DNA of 62,768 bases. Source: a virus. The position numbers and the translations under genes were made by a program. Positions 26,071 through 33,876 of this stretch are shown piece after piece. A model generated the notes under the pieces. That model did no database searches. It was not told where the DNA came from and saw only the letters and a list, made by a program, of their open reading frames with translations. How positions within the stretch are numbered: the stretch's first letter is position 1; the number at the start of each line of letters is the position of its first letter. The stretch covers positions 1 through 62,768 of the IMG/VR virus record IMGVR_UViG_3300027852_000042; one strand, 5' to 3'.

Positions 26071-27470
26071 AAACTTAACCTCCTTTCCTTGGCTTTCTTT
26101 GGGTTATCTTGAATGGTTGCATATCTTGCGTTGTTCTTGGCCCACCCCCTCGTCTTTTCTATGTTATCTTTGTTCTGTATGTAGATAGGCTTAATGTTTT
26201 CAAGGGCACTTTCTTCGCCATCGTAGATAGAGGCTACCACAAACTTTTCTATTTCTGCACCGGTCCAGTTCATCATCTTTTTGGTGAGAGGGAGCTTGTG
26301 TTTTGTCCCGTACCTTTTGTTCATAATCTTGAGAATCTGCTTCCTTTCTTTGTCGTTCGGTAAATCGAGGAAGAAGATATCATCAAACCTACGTAGTAAG
26401 GCCCCCTGTGAGACGGCTAACAGGTCTTCAACGTCATTGCAGGTAGCTACTACATACTTTGGTTTAACACTTTCCTGCATCCACGTTAGAAGTGTACCAA
26501 ACATTGCAGACCCGGTACCACCGTCTGTTTTGTTGGATGATATGGCACCCCCGACATTCTTCTCTATCTCATCACACATTACTACGCATGGCGAGATAGC
26601 GTCAATCAAGGACAATGCCTGGCTCATATTCTTTTCGGATTCCCCTACGCGAGATCCTTTCAGGCTTGCTATGTTAAGGTTAACCAATGGGAACCCCAAC
26701 ACTGAAGCCGTAACCTTTGATGATAGAGATTTACCAGCACCAGGAAGGCCAACTAAAAGGATACCTCTAGGTGTGGGTAGGTTGGTATCCCAGAAGCCTT
26801 TTTTTCTATTGTGAAGGTACTTTTTAAGCCCATCGAGCCCACCAAGCTCTGACTCCTTAACTGCGGTGCCTATCTCCATAAGCCCAGACTTTTTAATTCC
26901 CTGAAGTTTCTCTTCTTCGAGTATACTCATGTCTATTTTCTTTGTTGATACCAGACTTCGAGCTAAAGCATTCTCTGCTTCAAATGCTGTAAGCCCACAA
27001 GCGGCAGCCATTGCCTCTTTATCTATCTTGATAGAGAGATTGTTATCCTTATTTACCTTGCCAATAATATCTTTAGCCATACCTACCAACTCCTCCTGTG
27101 TTGGTAATGGAAAATCGATTAACGTAATATCCTTTTCTAACTCTATTGGAATGTTGACCACCGGAGAAACTATTATCAGGTGCTTTTTCTTGGTCTTCAA
27201 TGTGTCCCGCAGGTTTTTTATTGTCCTGAAGATCTCGGTGCCACCAATGAACTTGTGGTAATCTTTCAGGAACATTATACTGTGTATCTCCATTGATTCT
27301 ATGCCTATGAGTGGAGACATGGGGTCTCCATCGCCCATAGCTATATCCCAGGACAGACATTCATATCCAAGTTCAACTGCCTCCACTCCCATAGCACTGA
27401 TTGCCCTGTCTTCCTCATGGGTTTGTACCCACAAGATGGGATACCCTCCCTTCAGGTATTGTGTTATCAT
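26067..27470 (-). CDS. AAA+ ATPase of the Ycf46 type
   Basis: 467 aa, start preceded by GGAGG. An N-terminal domain (1-200) begins GGYPILWVQTHEEDRA, typical of Ycf46. The AAA+ core has Walker A GLPGAGKS (241-248), Walker B VVMCDE (296-301), sensor 1 VVATCND (340-346) and arginine finger LLRRFD (359-363). These ATPases act as ring machines on unknown substrates; Ycf46 has been linked to photosynthetic CO2 use in cyanobacteria. Here it is encoded with Ycf35-like, DUF2997-like and DUF3150-like genes, so a remodelling complex is likely. A role in replication or host takeover would be a guess. Confidence 0.85.
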   Translation of the reverse strand: MITQYLKGGYPILWVQTHEEDRAISAMGVEAVELGYECLSWDIAMGDGDPMSPLIGIESMEIHSIMFLKDYHKFIGGTEIFRTIKNLRDTLKTKKKHLIIVSPVVNIPIELEKDITLIDFPLPTQEELVGMAKDIIGKVNKDNNLSIKIDKEAMAAACGLTAFEAENALARSLVSTKKIDMSILEEEKLQGIKKSGLMEIGTAVKESELGGLDGLKKYLHNRKKGFWDTNLPTPRGILLVGLPGAGKSLSSKVTASVLGFPLVNLNIASLKGSRVGESEKNMSQALSLIDAISPCVVMCDEIEKNVGGAISSNKTDGGTGSAMFGTLLTWMQESVKPKYVVATCNDVEDLLAVSQGALLRRFDDIFFLDLPNDKERKQILKIMNKRYGTKHKLPLTKKMMNWTGAEIEKFVVASIYDGEESALENIKPIYIQNKDNIEKTRGWAKNNARYATIQDNPKKAKERRLSL

Positions 27471-27691
27471 GATCGCCTCCTTCTTATTGCTTCATTGACA
27501 TCCTTTGGCACCCTGTCGATAGATACTTCTATACCTGTGTAATAATCAGGGTGTATGTCTTCTACTGTCCCACCGTATTGATTGAATCCTTGGGGGCTTA
27601 AGGGATTGTGGGACATGGTGTACGTGCTTCTCCCAATTATTACAGTGTATCTATCGAAGGTTTCCCCCTCGTTATCATAAATTTTTATCAT
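27467..27691 (-). CDS. Small conserved phage/plasmid-type protein
   Basis: 74 aa from the ATG at 27691, which has GGAG eight bases upstream; earlier in-frame ATG and TTG codons lie too close to that site. The motif DRYTVIIGRSTYTMSHNPLS near residues 12-31, then GFNQYGG, is familiar from small hypothetical proteins of phages and plasmids. It overlaps the ATPase start by four bases. Function unknown. Confidence 0.6.
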   Translation of the reverse strand: MIKIYDNEGETFDRYTVIIGRSTYTMSHNPLSPQGFNQYGGTVEDIHPDYYTGIEVSIDRVPKDVNEAIRRRRS

Positions 27692-27724
27692 GATCATATC
27701 TCCAGCCAACAAGTATCAACCATC

Positions 27725-27901
27725 TCAATCCTCCTCTCTAAAGTATCCGTCAATCTCCATGTCCTCTTGATATAGATCTTGAATGATATCCGGATCTATT
27801 TTTCTTGCGAGGAACAACAGTTCCTCCCTCATTTTTTTCCTGTCCCACTTTCTAACCTTAAACTTTAGCCAGTGGTATGGAGTTTTCCATTTATAACTCA
27901 T
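27725..27901 (-). CDS. Small basic-then-acidic hypothetical protein
   Basis: 58 aa. The ATG overlaps the stop of the upstream zinc-ribbon gene (ATGA), and the stop sits close before the next gene. The N-terminus is basic (KVRKWDRKKMREEL) and the C-terminus acidic (YQEDMEIDGYFREED). The coupling to both neighbours is the main support. No family recognised. Confidence 0.6.
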   Translation of the reverse strand: MSYKWKTPYHWLKFKVRKWDRKKMREELLFLARKIDPDIIQDLYQEDMEIDGYFREED

Positions 27902-28362
27902 GCATTACCTCCACTATCGGCACAAACAGGGCACTGTTCCTTCGTGATCATCACCCCAATATGACCTGGTGGGTTAACCCCAGTTTGCTCTCTTACTATT
28001 TCGGAAAACCTTGCATTGGCTTTTACGATGCCCTCACTGCTACAATTATCACATTTCCAGAACACCCCGCCCTTCTCCACCTCTTCAACCTCCCCCTTTC
28101 TTTTTTCCTCACACTTGTCACACAGGGATGAGGGGATTTTACGCCCTTCATACTCGCCATTATTAATGAACCCAATGTTCTTGTGACAGTGTGGACAAAA
28201 TGAAGGACGTTTGCCTACTATTCTACCCTTACAGCTTCTACACTCATACTCATGCACCTTTCCGAGCAGAAGAAGTTCTCCATTATCCTCACCACACCGT
28301 GGGCACACACCTATTGCTGGGTTTACACCAAACTTGTCACTCAATATTATGTTTCCGTTCAT
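27898..28362 (-). CDS. Protein with multiple zinc ribbons
   Basis: 154 aa with an AGGAGGTGTG site. Six Cys pairs: CPRC, CRSC, CPHC, CDKC, CDNC and CPVC, which would make three zinc ribbons. The end (ITKEQCPVC) closely matches the end of the protein at 28690 (FTKEQCPVC), so the two share a domain. Such ribbons bind nucleic acid or protein partners. No enzyme domain visible. Confidence 0.65.
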   Translation of the reverse strand: MNGNIILSDKFGVNPAIGVCPRCGEDNGELLLLGKVHEYECRSCKGRIVGKRPSFCPHCHKNIGFINNGEYEGRKIPSSLCDKCEEKRKGEVEEVEKGGVFWKCDNCSSEGIVKANARFSEIVREQTGVNPPGHIGVMITKEQCPVCADSGGNA

Positions 28363-28373
28363 GTCACACCTCC

Positions 28374-28703
28374 TTAAATTGTTATCGATCTTATTGTATT
28401 ACCAATCTCTTCGGTTTTATTCTGGTTGAATATTTCGTTGAATAGTTCATCAAACTTTTCCTGTGGAAGCCTTTTATTCTTATTGGGTTGTATCCAGTTT
28501 AAGTGCTTACCAGTTGTCGGACCCCACACATTCTCTGTGCATACCAATCCAGTCTTAAGTGTACGGAAGGCAACGATAGTATCGTAAGAGTAATAGAATA
28601 CCATGTTGCCGACACTTATTCTTATGCAGTGTGCTCCATAGCCACCTGATTGATAGTTCCCGTAACTTCCAAATGATATCGGTACACCCTTAAGTGGTAT
28701 CAT
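28374..28703 (-). CDS. Conserved hypothetical protein
   Basis: 109 aa from the ATG at 28703; a GTG at 28742 would overlap the upstream gene by 53 bases. The segment YYSYDTIVAFRT, then GLVCTENVWGPTTGKHLN near residues 53-70, is a pattern I recall from small phage and bacterial hypothetical proteins. It looks like a small beta domain followed by a helix. Function unknown. Confidence 0.55.
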   Translation of the reverse strand: MIPLKGVPISFGSYGNYQSGGYGAHCIRISVGNMVFYYSYDTIVAFRTLKTGLVCTENVWGPTTGKHLNWIQPNKNKRLPQEKFDELFNEIFNQNKTEEIGNTIRSITI

Positions 28704-28959
28704 CTTCTCGGACTCTCCCTTCAAGTCTCCCAGGTATTTCACCAGTACAAACAGGGCACTGTTCTTTGGTGAACACTAACTTCTCTGGAAGCCCCGTTGT
28801 TGTTTTTAAAGTACCTTTACTGCCACAATCTTCACACTCCCAGGGCACCTCATCTACCCAATTTTCTACGTAATGGTTCTCGCAACCAACACACGTATTA
28901 TCATCGTCTCCTTCCATTGCCTCTTGGATTATTTCCTGATCATCTTCAAGGATTGTCAT
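28690..28959 (-). CDS. Zinc-ribbon protein sharing a TKEQCPVC ending
   Basis: 89 aa from the ATG at 28959, with GAGG eight bases upstream; a start at 29019 would overlap the previous gene by 41 bases. Cys pairs CVGC, CEDC and CPVC, with FTKEQCPVC near the end as in the protein at 27898. The N-terminus is acidic. Function unknown. Confidence 0.55.
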   Translation of the reverse strand: MTILEDDQEIIQEAMEGDDDNTCVGCENHYVENWVDEVPWECEDCGSKGTLKTTTGLPEKLVFTKEQCPVCTGEIPGRLEGRVREDDTT

Positions 28960-28978
28960 GAACACAACCTCGTGTTGT

Positions 28979-29755
28979 TCAGTCCAACTTACCTTTACTC
29001 TCCTTCCCTTCTTCATCACTATCCCCTCCTAGTAAAAGTTTTAACTCCTCAATGTCTTCGTCTAATTGTCTTTCTTCCATCTCTAAGTCAAAAGATATCG
29101 AATCAATTAATGAACACCTACAACGTACTAGGTCGTGCAAGCGGTTAGATCTCAGTCCATCTGCGTGAGACCAAACCATATCATTGACAATATCGGGTTC
29201 TTCTACGGTTACGTGGTGAGCAAGTATCCGCGCCACCACTACCTTGTTTTTAATCGATAGCATCCTCCTCCTTCTCTTCTCCTCCTTCTCTTCTTCTTCT
29301 TCTTCTTCAAATATTGATCGTTTATCGGCACACTGTTCCGAACAGTACTTGTCCCCATCATAAAATGGTGAGAAGTTACCAGAGGTATCGTATACCCCAG
29401 CCTGCCACCACTCATAAAGATCTCCTGTAATCTCATTACAGTTGGGGCATCTCTCTAACTTCTTGCCCTCCTCCTTTCCCCACCTCAAGGCTTCCTTAAA
29501 TGTACATGTTTCAAACGGCATGGTGTATCCTCCGGTTGCACCTATCCCGAGATGTGATGGTTGACCGCCCTCTCTCCATTTGCGGCAGATTGAGATTGCA
29601 GCTTTAACCGCACCTTCTGGGTCGCTGTATTCTACCATCTCGCCATCATATTCAGGGGAGAGAGCGTCAGGGTTTGATTTGTCAATCCCACCGGAGGATA
29701 TTTCTACAACACAATTTCCGGTAGGATATTGTATTTGTCTTGTTACTGTATACAT
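28979..29755 (-). CDS. Hypothetical protein with a zinc-binding CPNC/CSEQC pair
   Basis: 258 aa from the ATG at 29755, which has a perfect AAGGAGGTG site. Residues 1-90 look like a small alpha/beta domain (NCVVEISSGG, then EGAVKAAISICRKWREGG). A Cys quartet (CPNC near 102 and CSEQC near 140) follows, then a poly-Glu/Arg stretch near 150-165 and a helical C-terminus. The Glu run is coded by GAA/GAG repeats. Function unknown. Confidence 0.5.
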   Translation of the reverse strand: MYTVTRQIQYPTGNCVVEISSGGIDKSNPDALSPEYDGEMVEYSDPEGAVKAAISICRKWREGGQPSHLGIGATGGYTMPFETCTFKEALRWGKEEGKKLERCPNCNEITGDLYEWWQAGVYDTSGNFSPFYDGDKYCSEQCADKRSIFEEEEEEEKEEKRRRRMLSIKNKVVVARILAHHVTVEEPDIVNDMVWSHADGLRSNRLHDLVRCRCSLIDSISFDLEMEERQLDEDIEELKLLLGGDSDEEGKESKGKLD

Positions 29756-29756
29756 G

Positions 29757-30725
29757 TTACACCTCCTTATTAATGGTTGACTTACAGTTAGGACAGACAG
29801 GATTCCAATTGTATCTGTCCGGGTATCTGCGGCTAAGGAGTAGTTGCCATGTGTATCCACAACAGGACCACTCCTTAGCCTTGAATGTCCACTTCCCAGA
29901 CCTGTGGGTAAGGTATCTAACTTTCATCCCCCCTTCACCTTCTTCGTAGTCGTAGTACTCTTCTGGAACACAGTATGTTAGGTAGTCTCCTGGTGTATCC
30001 AGATCCCCTTGACCTGGGAAACAAGGGGAACAAAGAGCCCGCCTTTTTATCGTTTCCGATCTGACTATTTGAACGTGTTGTTTATTCCAGATTGCGGAAA
30101 TATCTGCTTCTGGATCGGGTTCATAAAGACCGTCATCGTTTTTTATGAATCCAAGTAGGTAAGTTCCCCCTTCGAAGTCTTCAGACTCTCTCTCTATTTT
30201 CTCCTCTGTGAATCCACGTTCCCTCATCCCCTTAACGAAGTTTTCGTAGCCTAGGTCAACACCTTCTTCCATCATCTCATCTATTAACCACTGAACGTTG
30301 TATGCCGGAACAACTCCACCTATTGGGATGTCTTTGCATACAAGCACTCTGTAGTGGTAAAAATATTCTTGCTTAACATCGGGTTTGTTTTCAATGTAAC
30401 CTCGAAGGTGAGCCTCCATGAAATCAAGCACTATGGCGCATGATTTCAATGCTCCGGCGTAGTTTCTATCGTCAGCCTTACTTAAGGCTGAGTAGGCGTG
30501 TGAAACATGTATGCTTTGAGCTGAATAGCACACGACCATTGGGCCGACAAGACTAAAGAGTGGGCATTTTTCGCAATCAATGTACTGATCGCAATACCCG
30601 CATGATCCTTCTACCCAGTAATCCATGACCCACTGTTGGTTTATCTTTGTTATCAGTTCTCTTCTTATCGTTCTCCATTTATCGATTGACTTTTTTATAT
30701 TATCAATTTCTTCTCCTGTCATCAT
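29757..30725 (-). CDS. Cys-rich hypothetical protein, relative of the 31638 product
   Basis: 322 aa. It begins with IKKSIDKWRTIRREL and a CGYCDQYIDCEKCPLF segment; the product at 31638 has SIRSSLKKWERIEESL and CGYCEYYDQCSRC in the same order, so the two share an N-terminal domain. Other Cys pairs: CSPC near 234, SCCGY near 287 and CPNC near 314. The CSPCFPGQGDLDTPGD segment recalls small phage-encoded proteins of unknown function. It probably binds zinc. Confidence 0.55.
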   Translation of the reverse strand: MMTGEEIDNIKKSIDKWRTIRRELITKINQQWVMDYWVEGSCGYCDQYIDCEKCPLFSLVGPMVVCYSAQSIHVSHAYSALSKADDRNYAGALKSCAIVLDFMEAHLRGYIENKPDVKQEYFYHYRVLVCKDIPIGGVVPAYNVQWLIDEMMEEGVDLGYENFVKGMRERGFTEEKIERESEDFEGGTYLLGFIKNDDGLYEPDPEADISAIWNKQHVQIVRSETIKRRALCSPCFPGQGDLDTPGDYLTYCVPEEYYDYEEGEGGMKVRYLTHRSGKWTFKAKEWSCCGYTWQLLLSRRYPDRYNWNPVCPNCKSTINKEV

Positions 30726-30737
30726 GTTCCTCTCTCC

Positions 30738-31064
30738 TTATGTGTGTGATGAAACCGTATTGTCATGGACAAGGATACACCCGGCAAACAACCACTGGCT
30801 GGTTTCCTGTCCGTGCCAGTTGTAGCTCCCTTCAACTTTCTTTCCAAGGTCCTTCACCCAGAAGTGTGACGTGTGTTGCTTCCCTGCCGTACAAAATGGC
30901 CTGAATCCAAGCTCGATATCTCTGCCATCGAAATCATATTTTTCCATGGATATCATAACCCTGTTGTACATCCTTTCTATCTCCTCTTCCGTTCCTTCTG
31001 TCCCCTCAACTTGTGGGAGACTCCCTATCAGATCTTTTATCGATAACACTTTGTCCTTATTCAT
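30738..31064 (-). CDS. Hypothetical protein
   Basis: 108 aa in the leftward early operon. The C-terminal half has an aromatic, His-rich stretch (GKQHTSHFWVKDLG, then YNWHGQETSQWLFAG). The N-terminal half is an acidic helix. No family recognised. Confidence 0.5.
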   Translation of the reverse strand: MNKDKVLSIKDLIGSLPQVEGTEGTEEEIERMYNRVMISMEKYDFDGRDIELGFRPFCTAGKQHTSHFWVKDLGKKVEGSYNWHGQETSQWLFAGCILVHDNTVSSHT

Positions 31065-31084
31065 CTTGCATATCCCTCCTTTTT

Positions 31085-31666
31085 TTAGTAGTAAAACCTT
31101 CCGTTTCCCATGAACTCGTACTCATTAGCGATGAGTAAATCCTTAAGATATTCATCGCTCTGTGTTGATTTCACATCGATAGAACACTCCCTTACCCATG
31201 CTCCAAGACATTCCATTAGGATATCATGAAGATGTATGCAGGAAGGAAATTTATCAATGAAGTTGTGGAACGGATCTCTTATTGACACGTCTAAATAGCG
31301 TCCAGTAGGCATAGCCCGTTGGAGACTCACCTTACTGTAAACTGGTTTATCCTTCACATGGCCTAAATATCTCGGTTCATAGAGGTAATCCCAAAGGTTA
31401 TTTATAATCCATGTGCGGAGCCTTAATCCTTCGAGTTCCATCACCTCCTCTCTCTCTGTACATTCACATGTTATGTAGTGGTTTCCCAGGTCCCCTCCAT
31501 AAGACCAGTTTGAAGCCTTCACCGGAAACTCTTGTTCAAATGTTTCCAGTGATTTAAGGTTGTCTTCATGCCAAGGATACTCAATATCTTCCCTGGCATC
31601 TTCAATAGCCCTGTCTTGGGCTTCCCTGGGCAGTTCCTCAAACAGATATACCCGTACCCACCTCAT
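31085..31666 (-). CDS. Conserved phage protein of the 'antitoxin-like' ELSDEAKE family
   Basis: 193 aa. It follows a plan I know from many phages: Y-x-F-E-E-L-P-x-E-A-Q-D-R-A-I-E near residues 7-22, E-x-F-E-Q-E-F-P-V-K-A-S-N-W-S-Y-G near 43-58, then ECLGAWVRE near 155, and SDEYLKDLLIANEYEF near 172-187. Homologues are sometimes annotated as toxin-antitoxin stability proteins, without proof that I know of. It overlaps the upstream gene by 29 bases. Confidence 0.65.
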   Translation of the reverse strand: MRWVRVYLFEELPREAQDRAIEDAREDIEYPWHEDNLKSLETFEQEFPVKASNWSYGGDLGNHYITCECTEREEVMELEGLRLRTWIINNLWDYLYEPRYLGHVKDKPVYSKVSLQRAMPTGRYLDVSIRDPFHNFIDKFPSCIHLHDILMECLGAWVRECSIDVKSTQSDEYLKDLLIANEYEFMGNGRFYY

Positions 31667-32162
31667 TTTTTTCCTCCTCTTTCTTTAGGTGGTCTCTCAT
31701 TACTACGATAACCACCTCGCACTTTTCTATTGCATCATTGAACTCACCTATATTTGCTATCAGTAGTGTATCAAGTGCCCATGATTTACCGACTTCTACA
31801 TTACATGAATCTAAACATATGGGTATCCCATCGACACTCTTTTCGCACAGGTAGCAACGACTACACTGATCGTAGTATTCACAGTATCCACAACTATGCC
31901 AGTACTCGCTAACCCAGTTAATAATGGGTGGAGCTTTAAGATCGTTTGTTTCCCAAAGCTTTAGACTCTCTTCGATTCTTTCCCACTTCTTAAGGGACGA
32001 TCTGATTGAATCGATCAGGTTTATTTCTTCCACATCTTTTTCTTCTGGTACTTTATGGCTATCCACAGTTATTCTCTCCGTAAGTTCCTCCCACTTCTTA
32101 ATGGAGGACTTGATTGAGTCAATCGGATTTACTTCTTCATTATCTCTTTCATGGTTATCCAT
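31638..32162 (-). CDS. Cys-rich protein with duplicated N-terminal helix
   Basis: 174 aa. Residues about 10-25 (VNPIDSIKSSIKKWEE) and 46-61 (INLIDSIRSSLKKWER) are an internal duplication. Then comes CGYCEYYDQCSRC and further Cys residues (CLDSC), as in the product at 29757, so zinc binding is likely. The C-terminus is a charged helix. Function unknown. Confidence 0.5.
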   Translation of the reverse strand: MDNHERDNEEVNPIDSIKSSIKKWEELTERITVDSHKVPEEKDVEEINLIDSIRSSLKKWERIEESLKLWETNDLKAPPIINWVSEYWHSCGYCEYYDQCSRCYLCEKSVDGIPICLDSCNVEVGKSWALDTLLIANIGEFNDAIEKCEVVIVVMRDHLKKEEEKNEVGTGISV

Positions 32163-32343
32163 AGCTATTCTCCCTTAATGGGTTCCAGCCCCTTAGTATT
32201 GAGATAGGTTTCCCATCGATAAACTCCCTGAAAACTCTATCTCTTTCCTCTTGTTGGAGGTGTTGTGATTGTTCTATCCACCTCCAACCCCAGTCTCTAC
32301 CGGCTGCGTGTTCCCACTCCAACCACTTGAGTAACGTGTTCAT
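32155..32343 (-). CDS. Small Trp-rich hypothetical protein
   Basis: 62 aa. Its ATG overlaps the upstream stop (ATGA) and its own stop overlaps the downstream start, so it is translationally coupled on both sides. Six Trp in 62 residues (LKWLEWEH, WGWRWIEQ, RGWNP). No family recognised. Confidence 0.5.
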   Translation of the reverse strand: MNTLLKWLEWEHAAGRDWGWRWIEQSQHLQQEERDRVFREFIDGKPISILRGWNPLRENSYG

Positions 32344-32570
32344 TCTCCCTCCTTTCTTAAGACGTTTTCCCAGAAGTCTACATCTCCATCATCAATCCTG
32401 TTTACTACAGGACTGGAAAGAATTGCTGACGACCCGGGACTAATCTCTACTGTTTCGTCAAACCCATCGGTATCCAGATCGACAACGGTTATGTTCACGT
32501 CAACGTCCTCTGAAACATCGATACTTTGTATCAGGCCTCCTTCAACTGTTATGAAGATTTGCTTCTCCAT
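32340..32570 (-). CDS. Small acidic beta protein
   Basis: 76 aa. It opens KQIFITVEGGLIQSIDV, then VDVNITVVDLDTDG, two strand pairs with an acidic turn. I recall short phage proteins with the same I-T-V-E-G-G-x-I/V-Q start and no known function. The operon places it third from the leftward promoter. Confidence 0.55.
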   Translation of the reverse strand: MEKQIFITVEGGLIQSIDVSEDVDVNITVVDLDTDGFDETVEISPGSSAILSSPVVNRIDDGDVDFWENVLRKEGE

Positions 32571-32790
32571 CTTTCTTTTCCTCCTTCATCTTGCTCATTA
32601 CTATAATGTCCTCGTTAATCTTCTTCTCATCCTCCGTTATTGTAAGATGAGAACCATGCCTATTGATAGCCCGCCACTTCGACCCATCAATATACTTCCA
32701 GACTAAATCAATTTCACTACTTGTTTCCAGTCTATCGCAGATGTCCAGAGCTAAGTTGTAAGCTGTTCTGAACTTCTCCTTTATACTCAT
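32542..32790 (-). CDS. Small helical hypothetical protein
   Basis: 82 aa from the ATG at 32790, with GTAGGTG upstream. It is helical (IKEKFRTAYNLALDICDRLE) with a Lys-rich C-terminus. Second gene behind the leftward promoter. No family recognised. Confidence 0.5.
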   Translation of the reverse strand: MSIKEKFRTAYNLALDICDRLETSSEIDLVWKYIDGSKWRAINRHGSHLTITEDEKKINEDIIVMSKMKEEKKDGEANLHNS

Positions 32791-32812
32791 CTTACACCTA
32801 CCCATTCTCCGG

Positions 32813-33172
32813 TTAGATTACAATGGTTAACTCTCCGGCCCACCCTCTGGCCCGCTTCTTCTCCTCCTTCTCCTCCCCCTTCTCTTTCTTTAACTCCTCA
32901 TTTATTTTATGCAATCTCTCCCCAGACTTCTTGAGTATGCGAATGTATTTTTCCATACATACTTTGTGGTAAACTCCTCCGATGTTAAGGTACTGTCGGT
33001 AAACATCTTCACCAGCTAAGACGAAGATCTCATGGTTTAACTTCTTACACCATGGCACATCCTCGAAGTAAGTCACGGGTAATTGATCCTCGCCCAACAT
33101 GTCAAAGGAGACTATCCGGAAACTCTCTTGATCTCCTATCAGGACCTTCTCTAACTTAAGTTCTATGCTCAT
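32813..33172 (-). CDS. First gene of the leftward early operon, hypothetical
   Basis: 119 aa from the ATG at 33172, with a strong GGAGGTG site. A small alpha/beta N-terminus is followed by a helix and a Lys/Glu-rich stretch (ELKKEKGEEKEEKKRARG). It is the first product made from the promoter at 33255-33283. First genes of phage early operons often act on the host, but nothing in the sequence shows this here. Confidence 0.5.
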   Translation of the reverse strand: MSIELKLEKVLIGDQESFRIVSFDMLGEDQLPVTYFEDVPWCKKLNHEIFVLAGEDVYRQYLNIGGVYHKVCMEKYIRILKKSGERLHKINEELKKEKGEEKEEKKRARGWAGELTIVI

Positions 33173-33254
33173 CTCACACCTCCATGCTCTCATGTTATCG
33201 TTTAGATACCCTTACTTACAGGATACCCAGTGTCAGTGACGTAAAAGCAAAACC

Positions 33255-33283
33255 ATGATATCGCAACACCTGATTTTTGTCAA
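33255..33283 (-). promoter_or_regulatory. Leftward early promoter
   Basis: Reading leftward: TTGACA (33278-33283), a 17-base spacer and TATCAT (33255-33260). It would drive the leftward genes from 33172 to 23636. An 11-base direct repeat, ACAGGATACCC, lies just downstream at 33218-33228 and again at 33424-33434 beside the divergent promoter. Confidence 0.8.
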
Positions 33284-33420
33284 GAAAAAAGTTTTTTTAT
33301 TTTTTTTGTGCGCTGTAGTAAGGGGTTTCCGAGCTGAAAAAAATTAATCGTTTTTTTTGGCATGTGCCTTGCAATTTTATGTGCCCAGCACACTGAGACT
33401 AAGACCCCGCGCTTCTGTTA

Positions 33421-33449
33421 TTGACAGGATACCCGTTGTTCTCGATAAC
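33421..33449 (+). promoter_or_regulatory. Candidate rightward promoter
   Basis: TTGACA (33421-33426), a 17-base spacer and GATAAC (33444-33449). The -35 box is perfect and the -10 box weak (4 of 6). It points to a cluster of very small ORFs at 33545-33720. The operator-like array overlaps its -10 box. Confidence 0.5.
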
Positions 33450-33478
33450 ATTTTCTATCGATAACATTTTCTATCGAG
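33441..33478. repeat. Operator-like inverted repeat array
   Basis: CTCGATA, TATCGATA and TATCGAG separated by two identical ACATTTTC spacers, so the block reads as a large palindrome with a central TATCGATA. The spacing is regular at 15-16 bases. It overlaps the -10 box of the candidate promoter, which suggests a repressor or activator site. Confidence 0.55.
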
Positions 33479-33544
33479 AGAAATCTTCTTATCTATTCCT
33501 TTATTGGGATAGCTTTCGCTTCTTACAGGAGGAGAACTGCGGGT

Positions 33545-33598
33545 GTGAAACCAGCCGGAACCCGTGCCTATCAGTGGTTTAACTATGGGTATCAATAG
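33545..33598 (+). CDS. Candidate 17-aa peptide gene
   Basis: GTG start ten bases after a full AGGAGGAG site (33527-33534), 17 codons, with an aromatic end (YQWFNYGYQ). The strong ribosome site in otherwise non-coding sequence is the only support. It overlaps the next tiny ORF, so it may be a leader peptide. Confidence 0.3.
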   Translation: MKPAGTRAYQWFNYGYQ

Positions 33599-33665
33599 AG
33601 GAGTTGTCCTGGAAAAAACCCTGAAAAAACCGATTTCAAAGCGTGATTTTAAAAATGGATTGTAA
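33585..33665 (+). CDS. Candidate 26-aa basic peptide gene
   Basis: ATG at 33585 inside the previous mini-ORF; product is basic (VLEKTLKKPISKRDFKNGL). It would be translated by coupling from the upstream GTG. It overlaps a further 21-codon ORF (33655-33720). Size makes this uncertain. Confidence 0.25.
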   Translation: MGINRGVVLEKTLKKPISKRDFKNGL

Positions 33666-33720
33666 GCGGTTAAAACTTGAAGGCATACCGGAGTATAGGA
33701 AATCAAAGAAAGTGGTTTAA
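33655..33720 (+). CDS. Candidate 21-aa basic peptide gene
   Basis: ATG at 33655 overlaps the end of the previous mini-ORF; product is Lys/Arg-rich (MDCKRLKLEGIPEYRKSKK). Third of three chained very small ORFs behind the promoter at 33421. Listed with low confidence. Confidence 0.2.
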   Translation: MDCKRLKLEGIPEYRKSKKVV

Positions 33721-33813
33721 AAGTTACGTATCGTTATCCTGGTACAATGTTTTAACCCATGTTTGAACCTGGTTTTACGGTCGCCGGTAGGTAAATCCCT
33801 GGAAACAAGGCAT

Positions 33814-33851
33814 AAAAAAAGGGCGCAAAGCCTTAACGACTTCACGCCCTT
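33814..33851 (-). terminator. Leftward rho-independent terminator
   Basis: Reading leftward: stem AAGGGCG (33845-33851) with CGCCCTT (33819-33825), then a run of Ts. It ends the short leftward operon that starts at 34785. Rightward it lacks a U-tract. Confidence 0.7.
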
Positions 33852-33876
33852 GATCTTCCTCGAATGTTTTACCGGG

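Larger units (their letters stand above)
33284..33544. other. Divergent control region
   Basis: No gene seen. It lies between the leftward early promoter and a rightward candidate promoter, with T-rich tracts at 33290-33310, one copy of ACAGGATACCC, and an operator-like repeat array at 33441-33478. The layout resembles a phage switch region, but no repressor gene is directly adjacent. Confidence 0.5.

Noticed and set aside
33455-33706. Leftward 83-codon ORF in the control region
   Set aside because: No ribosome site, odd composition, and it is antisense to better-supported regulatory features.
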